A DNA stretch of 47,770 nt from Treponema sp. (GTDB taxonomy: Bacteria > Spirochaetota > Spirochaetia > Treponematales > Breznakiellaceae), in the NCBI GenBank assembly GCA_031267685.1, contig JAIRYV010000105.1:1-47770 (forward strand). Reading direction: 5' to 3'. Under the pieces are notes generated by a model. That model did not search any database. It was not told the DNA's origin and worked only from the letters and a program-made list of their open reading frames with translations. Both the position numbers and the translations under genes were made by a program. This document shows, piece by piece, positions 32,856 to 40,560 of the stretch (positions are counted from its first letter, which is position 1; every line of letters starts with the position of its first letter).

Positions 32856-33800
32856 ATGAAAGACAGCTACGAAGATATTAATGAAGAAGATATAGCCACA
32901 CTTGAGGACAACCCCGCTGAAAGTGGGCTTGAGAGCGTCATCATTGTTGAGGAGAGTGTCGAGGCAATACCACCCGACACGCCGATCTATCGTCTGCGGC
33001 TTCTCTATTCTAATGATATCTTTTTTGCAACGTATCAGGGCGAATGTCTCAAAACGGGAAGTATGGTGCTGGTTCCTACGCGCTACGGCCGGGACCTTGC
33101 CCAGATCATAGCTCCGATACAGCAAAACAGCCTCAAAACCTTGTCAGATATAGCTCGCATACAACGCCCTGCTACCGACGCTGATCTTGAGAAAGCTACT
33201 CGTAACAAGAGTCTTGAAGAAGAAGCCTTTACTATCTGCAAAGAGAAAATCGCCAAGCACAAACTAAACATGAAGCTTATCACCGTACACTATCTGCTTG
33301 AAGACTCAAAGATACTTTTCTTTTTTTCCTCAGATAATCGCGTGGATTTCCGTGAGCTGGTTAAGGACCTGGTGAGCGTCTTTAAGACGCGGATTGAGCT
33401 ACGGCAGATCGGTGTACGGGACGAATCCCGGGTAATGGGAGGCTTTGGTGTCTGTGGTCGGGGCTATTGTTGCCACACAATTTCAGAAAAATTCAAACCA
33501 GTATCAATAAAAATGGCTAAGGAACAGAACCTTTCCCTCAATTCTATGAAAATATCCGGTTCCTGCGGACGGTTCCTCTGCTGCCTTGCCTATGAACACT
33601 GCTTTTACAGCGAACAGCGCAAGATCGTCCCACCAGAAGGTGGTAAAGTCTTCTACGACGGAACCATCTGGAAGGTGGTAGATGCCAATATGCTCCTAGG
33701 TAAACTCAAACTCATTGCCGAAGACGGCAGAGAAGCTCAGCTTCCCTCAAACATATTTGAGAAAATTGACGGCAAATGGCGGGCAAAAGCCTCGCACTGA
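32856..33800 (+). CDS. PSP1-domain protein, RicT/YaaT-like
   Basis: The 314-residue protein has a PSP1 domain (about 60-200) and a cysteine cluster GVCGRGYCC ... GSCGRFLCC ... EHC (about 203-255). In Bacillus RicT such cysteines bind [4Fe-4S], and RicT with RicA and RicF assists the ribonuclease RNase Y. No ricA or ricF gene is visible here. TTAGGAG precedes the ATG. It is the last gene of the PUR-M23-bactofilin-YaaR-PSP1 run. Confidence 0.85.
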   Translation: MKDSYEDINEEDIATLEDNPAESGLESVIIVEESVEAIPPDTPIYRLRLLYSNDIFFATYQGECLKTGSMVLVPTRYGRDLAQIIAPIQQNSLKTLSDIARIQRPATDADLEKATRNKSLEEEAFTICKEKIAKHKLNMKLITVHYLLEDSKILFFFSSDNRVDFRELVKDLVSVFKTRIELRQIGVRDESRVMGGFGVCGRGYCCHTISEKFKPVSIKMAKEQNLSLNSMKISGSCGRFLCCLAYEHCFYSEQRKIVPPEGGKVFYDGTIWKVVDANMLLGKLKLIAEDGREAQLPSNIFEKIDGKWRAKASH

Positions 33801-34383
33801 TAAATCCGCGTCTAAACGCCGCTCATGGATGAGGGTATAGACGCTGTACGCTGGCCTTTCTTCTTCTGCATGGGTTAATCTATATACCTAAATTGCTGGT
33901 AGAACAGGTCTTCTTGCTTATATATCCAGTCAAGGTATCAGAGATTCGTAACTGGTTCTTTGTTAGACGACGGGAAGAAAACCTTTCGGTCAACAGATAC
34001 TGTTCTTACCGTCCTGATAAGGTTGATCCCAGTTCTGCATAAAAACGACCACATAGCATGTTTCTCTTTTTCAAAAATTTACAACCTATATATGAGCATC
34101 CGCCTTATCAGCCCACACAAAGGATAGTGATAAGAATATCCCCTAGCATAAGCAGGTTTGCACTCGATTGATACGACAACAAAGAAAACTAAACTAAACA
34201 AATTGTTGTGTGTTCATGGTTACTCCTTCAATTCTTTCGACACGGTTTCCATAACTAATGGTTATGCTGCTGGAACACATTCTGCGTTGCACTCCGTGTT
34301 TATACGCGCTTCATGTGTGTATCACATATCCACCATACCTATTTCTATATGCTACTCTCCTATTCCCTTCATCTGTCCGCCCC
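33801..34383. other. 583-bp intergenic region
   Basis: A stem GCGTCTA/TAGACGC (33808-33814 with 33838-33844) lies just after the PSP1 gene and could end transcription, though no T run follows immediately. I see no other gene, tRNA or repeat; the two short plus-strand ORFs in this region have no ribosome site or motif. The region is AT-rich near 34060-34120. Confidence 0.5.
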
Positions 34384-35037
34384 CTAGGGAATAATCGCGT
34401 TGAAAATATCGCTCGTGGGACCCCTCTTGGCCGTACCAGATTCCCAGCGAACCGCAAAATACACCCGCTTGCCCCGCTGCTCATCTTCAAATGTCAGTTC
34501 CAGAGGAGTACGAGTGGCAAATGCTGAATAGAACATGTCTTGAATCTTCGTGGCAGGCGTGTCAGATATAACCCATAGACATTCAAGCCCGTGGACAAAA
34601 GTAGGCTTTCCCCAACGCACCGCGCTTCCATGACGGAACTTGATCCGCAGGACACGTGGGTACGGAGTCTCGATATCGATATCCGGGATGGAATCCGGTA
34701 TCGGGTGAGGCATGTGTGTTTTTCTGTAGATGGGGATGCGAAGCTCCCGGCGCCCATTGTCCGACACCTTGACGTTGTTCTGAAGGTGGAAGCGCACAAA
34801 TTCCGCTTCTTTTTTCTTGAGCAAACCTTTTTTTCCGTTCTTGGTCTGTACATCAAGCTTAGTGTGTGCGGTGGTCTTACACTTTTCATGCAAGTCATTC
34901 ACTTCGAGATAAAGAGGTTCAAGCTCTGTCAGTTTCTCTGTCGGGATTCCCCACTCTGTGGCGTGGAGTTTGGATACGTCAATCAGATTGCCACTCAACT
35001 CAATAAAATCCACCTCTTTCTCAGATATATAATTCAT
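34384..35037 (-). CDS. Cassette 2 protein, unknown function, paralog of 16908-17576
   Basis: The 217-residue protein has a helical, charged N-terminal half (LTELEPLYLEVNDLHEKC; KKGLLKKKEAEFVRFHL) and a beta-rich C-terminal half (RVLRIKFRHGS, LECLWVIS, LELTFEDEQRGKRVYFAVRWES, RGPTSDIFNAIIP). It aligns with the cassette 1 protein over the last ~130 residues, sharing P-x-PIP, YFAV and the G-P-x3-(V/F)-x-A-(L/I)IP end. No signal peptide or known motif. AAAAGGAG precedes the ATG at 35037, which overlaps the leader ORF stop (ATGA). Confidence 0.8.
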   Translation of the reverse strand: MNYISEKEVDFIELSGNLIDVSKLHATEWGIPTEKLTELEPLYLEVNDLHEKCKTTAHTKLDVQTKNGKKGLLKKKEAEFVRFHLQNNVKVSDNGRRELRIPIYRKTHMPHPIPDSIPDIDIETPYPRVLRIKFRHGSAVRWGKPTFVHGLECLWVISDTPATKIQDMFYSAFATRTPLELTFEDEQRGKRVYFAVRWESGTAKRGPTSDIFNAIIP

Positions 35038-35795
35038 AGATAAACTCCTTTTAAGTCACATTTGGCAGTGTTTATATCAAACATAGATACGAAGCGCATA
35101 TAATAAATCCTCTCTAAATTACTTCTAACGGCGGTACATTCTTGTAATAAATATTTTGAAACGCTACCAATGGTTATTCCGACATAGGTTAGCGTCCTTA
35201 TAATATGATCTAGCGTCCTTATAACATAAGTTAACGGCCTTATAATATGAGTTAGCGTCCTTATAACACAAGTTAACGACCTTATAATATGAGTTAGTGG
35301 TCTTATAACATAAGTTAGCGGCCTTATAACATAGATTAGCGGCCTTATAATATGTTGCAAGGTTATTCCGGTATAGCTTAGTGGCTCTAGGTAATGGACA
35401 ATAAATCTTGTATGGGAACAATAGTTCCAGCAAAGGCTCTTTATTGAGGATACGTTAGTGCCTGTTTTGTTTATATAATGATTATTGATATGAACAATAT
35501 AATAACTTGTTTTAAAAAATGCTCCCAGAAGAATGTATACGATATTTATATCGATAAAGCATGTGCGTGCTTGTATAAAATACACTATAGATATCATATT
35601 ATCTTCCATAAATAGAATATCGACATCACGCAATGTAGGAAGAAGCATGTTTATCATATTATCTACCATGACATTGCTCTTATGTCGTATAACAAAGCGC
35701 GAATCTTTCACGCTTGTATTAGCTTGCAAGCAAAGAGAAGCTAGACTGTAAGCAAGCAGATGTCCAGTGGGCAGCTGGCGGTTCCTCAAGTCCAT
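35034..35795 (-). CDS. Cassette 2 leader ORF with 7-residue tandem repeats
   Basis: The 253-residue ORF starts MDLRNRQLPTGHLLAYSLAS, which aligns with the cassette 1 leader over 21 residues. A ~130-residue low-complexity middle follows, then about eight heptads of the (P/T)LT(Y/H)(V/I)IR type, then a short tail and an ATGA overlap with the next gene. The middle does not look like a folded domain and may not be coding. The reading frame is open throughout, but the repeat (21 bp) and AT-rich DNA favour open frames, so translation is uncertain. The promoter places the mRNA start at the ATG. Confidence 0.4.
   Translation of the reverse strand: MDLRNRQLPTGHLLAYSLASLCLQANTSVKDSRFVIRHKSNVMVDNMINMLLPTLRDVDILFMEDNMISIVYFIQARTCFIDINIVYILLGAFFKTSYYIVHINNHYINKTGTNVSSIKSLCWNYCSHTRFIVHYLEPLSYTGITLQHIIRPLIYVIRPLTYVIRPLTHIIRSLTCVIRTLTHIIRPLTYVIRTLDHIIRTLTYVGITIGSVSKYLLQECTAVRSNLERIYYMRFVSMFDINTAKCDLKGVYL
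35188..35355. repeat. 21-bp tandem hairpin repeat, 8 copies
   Basis: Units begin at 35188, 35209, 35230, 35251, 35272, 35293, 35314 and 35335, each 21 bp, with 1-4 substitutions between copies. On the minus strand each carries TTAT-GTT-ATAA. A string GGTTATTCCG flanks the array on both sides (about 35172 and 35371). It occupies the same place in cassette 2 as the array at 16671-16852 does in cassette 1, but shares no unit sequence with it. Confidence 0.92.
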
Positions 35796-35801
35796 AAGAA
35801 G

Positions 35802-35830
35802 ATTATAGCAGGTTGTAAAAGAAATAGCAA
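35802..35830 (-). promoter_or_regulatory. Cassette 2 promoter
   Basis: Read on the minus strand: TTGCTA (35830-35825), 17 bp, TATAAT (35807-35802), then the leader ATG at 35795 six nt on. The spacer TTTCTTTTACAACCTGC matches the cassette 1 spacer TTTCTTTCACAGACCGA at 12 of 17 positions. Confidence 0.8.
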
Positions 35831-35935
35831 CATGTTCCATCCGATGACTAAAGGTATGCTTCAGGTCGTATCCGTGGCTTTTAAGTACATTATTCTGCTT
35901 TCGTGCCGTTTCAGTAAATATCAGTGTGGAGGATT

Positions 35936-37059
35936 ATGATGAAACTGGGTAATAGGGTAATGGTGGGACTGGCGCTGTCGGTAATGGCGGGCGTGGGTGT
36001 GTTTGCGCAGGGGGCAGGGGCTGGCGTTGTGGGAACGGTTCCTCAGCTATCTCTCCAGCGAGTATAGCAAGCACATCCTTTCTGGCCAGATTGACACCTT
36101 GTGGGACGACAGCATGGGCATGATCGGACGTATGTTCGCCGATACTTGCAAGTATTCCGCGATTAAAGGCTTTGATTACCTTAACATTCGCAATCCCAGC
36201 TTTGATGGCGGTGGTTCCAAGCAGACTGAGGAAGCCATCGCATGGCGGCAAAACCCGCCAATCCCCGGCACACATGGTATCGTCACGTTTTGCTGACATG
36301 GGCAGATGCCGCGCACTGGCCTGCAACACGCTGCTAATGACGAGTTCTATACCGTATTCGCCAACAATAACCGCACCACATTCCATATACCCTACGACGC
36401 CGCGAGTAACAGGCTGAAAACCGAATCTGCCGAATTCACCCTGATTAAGGAAGACCTTGATTTCGTAGCCGGGGAACTGACAAAGCTCAAAGCCGCTGGT
36501 GTACCTATGCTCTGGCGTCCGCTTCGCGAGGCGAGTGGAAACTGGTTCTGGTGGAGAACCGGCAGCGGCGCTCAGATTAGCAACACTCCCGCCGCGTATA
36601 AGGCGCTGTAGGAGTACATCTACCATTATTATGTTGACGTAAAGGCGCTGGATAATCTAGTTTGGATATGGAACGACCAGTGCCGCGATCTTTATCCGGT
36701 TCCCGCTACAGTGGACATCATTGGTCAAGATATATATCCCACTGTCAGGAATGGCGTTCCCGACTTTAGTCCCCAGCTTGCCCACTATGCCTAAAGTGTG
36801 GCCTATAACCCCGTGCCGCGCATCATCGCCTACACAGAGAATGGAACCATGCCCGATCCCGACCGGCTCATCAGCGATGGGGCAAAGTGGTCATTTTTTA
36901 TGACATGGAACGACGGCTGGCAATCAACCCAGGGACAGACCCACATGAACAATTTCTGCACTAGCGACTACCATAACCCGTAGGCATAAAGAAAAAGTTT
37001 ATAAACACGAGTATGTCATCACCCTTGATGAACTGTCGGATCTCTTCCAATACTGGTGA
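35936..37059 (+). pseudogene. Broken GH26 endo-beta-mannanase
   Basis: GGAGG precedes ATG 35936 and an intact signal peptide (MKLGNRVMVGLALSVMAGVG then FAQ). A +1 frameshift near 36000-36060 and then a single frame recovers a GH26 enzyme: YLSSEYSKHILSGQ, FADTCKYSAIKGFDYLNIRNPSF, MLWRPLREASGNWFWW, DIIGQDIYPTVRN, PRIIAYTENGTMP, WSFFMTWNDGW. That frame is broken by TGA (36294), TAG (36609) and TAA (36792), and a second frameshift near 36980 restores a tail ending QYW before TGA at 37059. The acid/base and nucleophile glutamates (REASG and YTENG) persist, although the usual RPLHE histidine is Arg. Mixed stop types rule out recoding. It sits beside a sugar importer, suggesting a once-complete mannan utilisation locus. 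Confidence 0.9.
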
Positions 37060-37091
37060 GCGGCGCCTAAACTTTAAGTCACTTCGTTGTT

Positions 37092-37109
37092 AGAACAAGT
37101 TCTTTTTTT
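37092..37109 (+). terminator. Small terminator after the GH26 relic
   Basis: AGAAC-AA-GTTCT followed by seven T residues. The stem is only 5 bp, but the T run and position after the relic fit a weak intrinsic terminator. Confidence 0.55.
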
Positions 37110-37120
37110 AAAGACTTTGC

Positions 37121-37170
37121 TTGACAAAATAAAAAAAGCCGGAGTTAATATATTAACCTAATGAATTAGG
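37121..37170. promoter_or_regulatory. Promoter with two operator-like palindromes upstream of the second ABC operon
   Basis: TTGACA at 37121-37126 is followed 17-18 bp later by GTTAATA. A perfect palindrome GTTAATATATTAAC (37144-37157) covers the -10, and CCTAAT-GA-ATTAGG (37157-37170) abuts it. Both lie 26-52 bp before the ATG at 37196. This looks like a repressor site; no regulator gene is adjacent. Confidence 0.7.
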
Positions 37171-37195
37171 CTAATATATACTTTTGGAGGCTAAC

Positions 37196-38596
37196 ATGAA
37201 AACTTTAAAAAGGAGACTCACAGCGGGTCTCGCGGCTATTGGTTTGTCGGTACTGGTGGCGTTTACCGTAACGGCATGTAACAAATCGGAATCAAGCGCA
37301 AGCGCAACGGGAAAGAAGAAGCTTGTGGTTTACACGCATCAAACCCAGCTCATTCTGGGTGATGAGAAGAAGGATGCAAGCGGGAACACCTACCGAGACT
37401 CGTCAACGGCCTGGCAGAAAATTTTGACCGAGCGGTTTACCGAAGAAACCGGCATTGAGGTGGAATTTGTGGGATACGGTTCGGATGGCAATGTGATCAA
37501 GCAGCTTTTGCAAGTGCGCGATCCTGGGCTGGATATTTTCAGCGTGGGATTTACCCTGACCAACGCGGAGTATGAGCGGTACATGGCGCCGATCATGCCG
37601 GTGGCGGAAGCTGAAGCTATCTATGGCAAAGAACTTGTCGCTGCTATGCCTCAAGTTGATGGGACATTGCGTGCCTTGAATATTGCCAAAGAATACGGGG
37701 AAGCCCTCACCTATAACGAAGATGTCATTAAGTCCGTGGGCTACAATGAAATTCCGGCTGACTTTGCGGAATTTGAAGCAATGCTGCAAAAAATTAAAAA
37801 CGCGGGCATAACGCCGATTTCTTTACACCGGGTGGAAAATTGGCCTATGAGCGTATTGGGCAGCATCTCAAACTATGTTGGTGGCAGAACGGACAGCTTT
37901 GTAAAAATGCTGGATGACGCAGAGCCTTTCAGCGAAGCCTATCCAGTGGGCAAGACCATCAAAATCTACACCACATGGAAAGCAAAGGGCTTTTTTGAAC
38001 AGGAAGTGTATCCTGACTTTGGCATTGCTATGGACTCTGTCGCCTATGGCAAGGCTGGAATGATGCTTTTTGGCTCATGGGTTGTACAGCAGATCATAAG
38101 CCGCGTACCCGAAGGCACCAGTCCGGATGTCATCAAATTTGACGCAGCCCCGAACTTTGGCAATGGCAGGTATATCCTCGTGAATCCTGCCCAGCCATAC
38201 GCAATCAACGCAGGAAGCAGGAATATCGAAGAGGCAAAACAATACCTCGATTTTCTGGCGCACCAGCCTGAATATCTGGCGCAGATTGGCTGCATCGCCA
38301 TTCACAAAGACGTAAGTCCCATCGCGCCCTCGCATTTTGCCCTGGTTCAAGGTCGTGTCGAACGCGGCGAGGTACAGCAAATCATCGCCGCGCCCCTGAC
38401 TCAGAACAGCATCGACAATGATGAAATCCTCAAAGACGCCAATTTACTGGCGGATAACAAATGGGCCGGGCTTCCCTTTGATACGCTGGACATAACCAAT
38501 CCCAATGACTGGAGCGCCTATGACGCCCAGATTAGACGCCAGAACGAGCTGTACAACCAGTATCGAAAAGAACGTGGCGCGTCCTATACAAACTGA
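37196..38596 (+). CDS. ABC sugar transporter, lipoprotein solute-binding protein
   Basis: The 466-residue family 1 binding protein has a lipoprotein signal (basic n-region MKTLKRR, hydrophobic stretch, lipobox TVTAC), so it should be anchored by Cys near residue 28. The mature part shows LVVYTHQTQLILGDEKKD, FSVGFTLTNAEYERYMAP, YNEDVIKSVGYNEIPADFAEFEAMLQKIKNAG and GKAGMMLFGSWVVQQ, typical of oligosaccharide CUT1 binding proteins. The ATG at 37196 follows GGAGG. A hairpin separates it from its permeases. Confidence 0.9.
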   Translation: MKTLKRRLTAGLAAIGLSVLVAFTVTACNKSESSASATGKKKLVVYTHQTQLILGDEKKDASGNTYRDSSTAWQKILTERFTEETGIEVEFVGYGSDGNVIKQLLQVRDPGLDIFSVGFTLTNAEYERYMAPIMPVAEAEAIYGKELVAAMPQVDGTLRALNIAKEYGEALTYNEDVIKSVGYNEIPADFAEFEAMLQKIKNAGITPISLHRVENWPMSVLGSISNYVGGRTDSFVKMLDDAEPFSEAYPVGKTIKIYTTWKAKGFFEQEVYPDFGIAMDSVAYGKAGMMLFGSWVVQQIISRVPEGTSPDVIKFDAAPNFGNGRYILVNPAQPYAINAGSRNIEEAKQYLDFLAHQPEYLAQIGCIAIHKDVSPIAPSHFALVQGRVERGEVQQIIAAPLTQNSIDNDEILKDANLLADNKWAGLPFDTLDITNPNDWSAYDAQIRRQNELYNQYRKERGASYTN

Positions 38597-38605
38597 GTGA
38601 ACCCA

Positions 38606-38636
38606 GTTGTTCCGCAATGCAATGTTGTGGAACAAC
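38606..38636 (+). terminator. Intercistronic hairpin after the second binding-protein gene
   Basis: GTTGTTCC (38606-38613) pairs with GGAACAAC (38629-38636) around a 15-nt loop; no T run follows. The position matches the hairpin after the first transporter's binding protein, so it may stabilise that transcript end. Confidence 0.65.
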
Positions 38637-38661
38637 ATGGATACTCAATAAAGGAGAAAAC

Positions 38662-39531
38662 ATGCAAAAGATACAAGACATGGAAAAACAAAAGCGCCTC
38701 TTGATCGTGGTCTTTTTGGCAGTACCGCTGGTCATGCTTTTTGTTTTTAGTTATATACCGATTATTTTTAACGTGTTCCTGGGCTTCACCGACTGGGACG
38801 GAGTAACGAAAATAAGGGTTATCGGCCTGCGGAACTACCAGCGTATATTTTCTGACCCGCAGTACCTTTTGCTCTTCAGAAACTGCCTCTGGTATCTTCT
38901 AGTCGCCATTCCTCAACTGGCGCTTTCGTTTGTGCTGGCGATTCTTGTGAACGGAAAATTTCGCGGCTTGAGCATTTTCAAAGGTATACTGATATTTCCC
39001 TATATGCTAAACGGTATCATCGTGGCCGCCATTTTCATCACCTTTTTCAACAGCAGCGGAACCCTCAACACCATGCTACGGAGTCTGGGGCTTGAATCCC
39101 TTACCCGCAACTGGCTGCAAGACCTGAAAATCGTGAATCCCGCGATTGCCTCAATCAGCATCTGGCGGTATTACGGCATGGCGTTCATCATGTTCTTTGG
39201 GTCTCTTCAAGCGATCCCTTCGGAACTCTACGAATCTGCCGCCATTGACGGCTGCAATAAATGGCAGGAAATCCGGCACATCTCAGTACCTTTCATCAAG
39301 AAAGTGCTTTTCATCAATGTCCTACTCAGTATCTCCGGGTCTATTCAGGTGTTTGAAATTCCCTACATCATGCTGGGCGGCGCGAACAACACCGCAGTGC
39401 CAGTCATCCAGATTCAGCAAAGCATGAATGACGGGCGCGTCGGGTTTGCGGCGGCAATGTCAATCGTGGTCTTTTTTGTGGTGGTCTTTTCTGTGGGACT
39501 GCAACGGCTGCTCGTCAAGGAGGAAGATTAA
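38662..39531 (+). CDS. ABC sugar transporter permease, MalF/UgpA type
   Basis: The 289-residue permease has six predicted membrane segments and the EAA-type motif ESAAIDGCNKWQEIRHISVPFIKK. AAAGGAG precedes the ATG at 38662; an upstream in-frame start at 38617 would run through the hairpin. The next permease starts right after its stop. No ATPase is encoded nearby. Confidence 0.92.
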   Translation: MQKIQDMEKQKRLLIVVFLAVPLVMLFVFSYIPIIFNVFLGFTDWDGVTKIRVIGLRNYQRIFSDPQYLLLFRNCLWYLLVAIPQLALSFVLAILVNGKFRGLSIFKGILIFPYMLNGIIVAAIFITFFNSSGTLNTMLRSLGLESLTRNWLQDLKIVNPAIASISIWRYYGMAFIMFFGSLQAIPSELYESAAIDGCNKWQEIRHISVPFIKKVLFINVLLSISGSIQVFEIPYIMLGGANNTAVPVIQIQQSMNDGRVGFAAAMSIVVFFVVVFSVGLQRLLVKEED

Positions 39532-40359
39532 ATGTTGTCAGAATCAAAACTGTATCAGACGCTCAGGTATGTTTTGCTCGTCCTTGCGGTGGCGTTTGTT
39601 ATCGTGCCGTTGATCCCAGTGCTGTTCATGGCCTTCAAGACAGGCGTAGAGTTCCGGGAAACCTCGGTGTTCAAAGCGCCGGGAAGCTGGCTTAACCTCT
39701 ACAACTTCGCCTATGCCATCCGGGTGGGCAACCTGTTCGGCGCTTTGTTCACGACACTGGCCATCCTCGCGGTTTCCTTGTTCTTCGGCGTCAATTTTTG
39801 CTGCATGGTATCGTTTGTGCTACAGCGGTTCAACTTTCGCGGCAAAAAACTGGTGATGGGCGCCTACCTTTTGACCATGTTCATTCCAGTGGTAACAACT
39901 CAGGTTGTCGTGTTCCGCATCATCTATGCGCTGGGGCTGATAAACCATCCTGGCTCGCTCATGCTGCTGTATTCAGGCGTCGGCATCGTGGATATTTACA
40001 TCGTAATGAACATCCTCAACACGATTCCCGTGTCTCTGGATGAGGCGGGCCTGCTGGACGGAGCGGGCTATTTCCGCATCTACTTCAGCATCATTCTGCC
40101 CCTACTGAAACCAGCTATCGTAACCTTAGCAGTCATAAAGGGCATCGGCATCTACAACGACTTTTACATCCCGAACCTCTACCTGATTCGCGGGGCGCAA
40201 ACCCTGACAGTGGCGCTCTACCGTTTTTTCAGCGGCCTTTCCACGCCTTTCGAGGTAGTCAGCGCCGCAGTACTGCTGGCAACGATTCCCATGCTGATAC
40301 TCTTTCTATTTTGCCAACGGTACATCTACAATGGTCTTGCTGGCGCGGTAAAGTCTTAA
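39532..40359 (+). CDS. ABC sugar transporter permease, MalG/UgpE type
   Basis: The 275-residue second permease has six predicted membrane segments and the motif DEAGLLDGAGYFRIYFSIILPLLKP. Its ATG begins directly after the previous stop, with AAGGAGGAAG upstream. It completes the CUT1 pair for the second importer. Confidence 0.92.
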   Translation: MLSESKLYQTLRYVLLVLAVAFVIVPLIPVLFMAFKTGVEFRETSVFKAPGSWLNLYNFAYAIRVGNLFGALFTTLAILAVSLFFGVNFCCMVSFVLQRFNFRGKKLVMGAYLLTMFIPVVTTQVVVFRIIYALGLINHPGSLMLLYSGVGIVDIYIVMNILNTIPVSLDEAGLLDGAGYFRIYFSIILPLLKPAIVTLAVIKGIGIYNDFYIPNLYLIRGAQTLTVALYRFFSGLSTPFEVVSAAVLLATIPMLILFLFCQRYIYNGLAGAVKS

Positions 40360-40404
40360 AACACTGAGCTGCTCCAAAACTGCTGTCAACAAATGAAAGA
40401 GATA

Positions 40405-40431
40405 GGTCGGGACACTGTCCCGGCCTATTGT
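40405..40431. terminator. Bidirectional-looking terminator
   Basis: ATAGGTCGGGAC-ACT-GTCCCGGCCTAT is a near-perfect 12-bp stem with a 3-nt loop, about 45 bp after the last permease. TTGTTG follows on the plus strand. It would end the transporter transcript. Confidence 0.8.
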
Positions 40432-40447
40432 TGTAACTAATGACTTG

Positions 40448-40489
40448 AAGCTATAGCTCTTCATCCAAAGGCTATAGCTCTTGGATGAA
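40448..40489. repeat. Two-copy 21-bp repeat with hairpins
   Basis: A(A/G)GCTATAGCTCTT occurs at 40448 and 40469, 21 bp apart, and carries the palindrome AGCTATAGCT. TTCATCCAA (40460-40468) and TTGGATGAA (40481-40489) also form a 9-bp stem across the second copy. It resembles a minimal form of the longer hairpin arrays. Confidence 0.7.
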
Positions 40490-40560
40490 CTCACACAGAA
40501 TAGCAGAGGGGAGAAGAGTATGATTCCTCTTTGCAGCTCTGCGTGGGGTAATGGAAAACA

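Noticed and set aside
33801-34383. Small ORFs in the intergenic region (34158-34394, 34258-34527)
   Set aside because: No ribosome site or motif and no similarity to other products; composition looks random.
35188-35355. CRISPR array
   Set aside because: The 21-bp units are contiguous with no unique spacers, and no cas genes occur in the window.
35936-37059. Stop-codon recoding (UGA as Trp) in the GH26 gene
   Set aside because: TGA, TAG and TAA all interrupt the frame and there are frameshifts, so it is a pseudogene; other genes here use UGA as stop.
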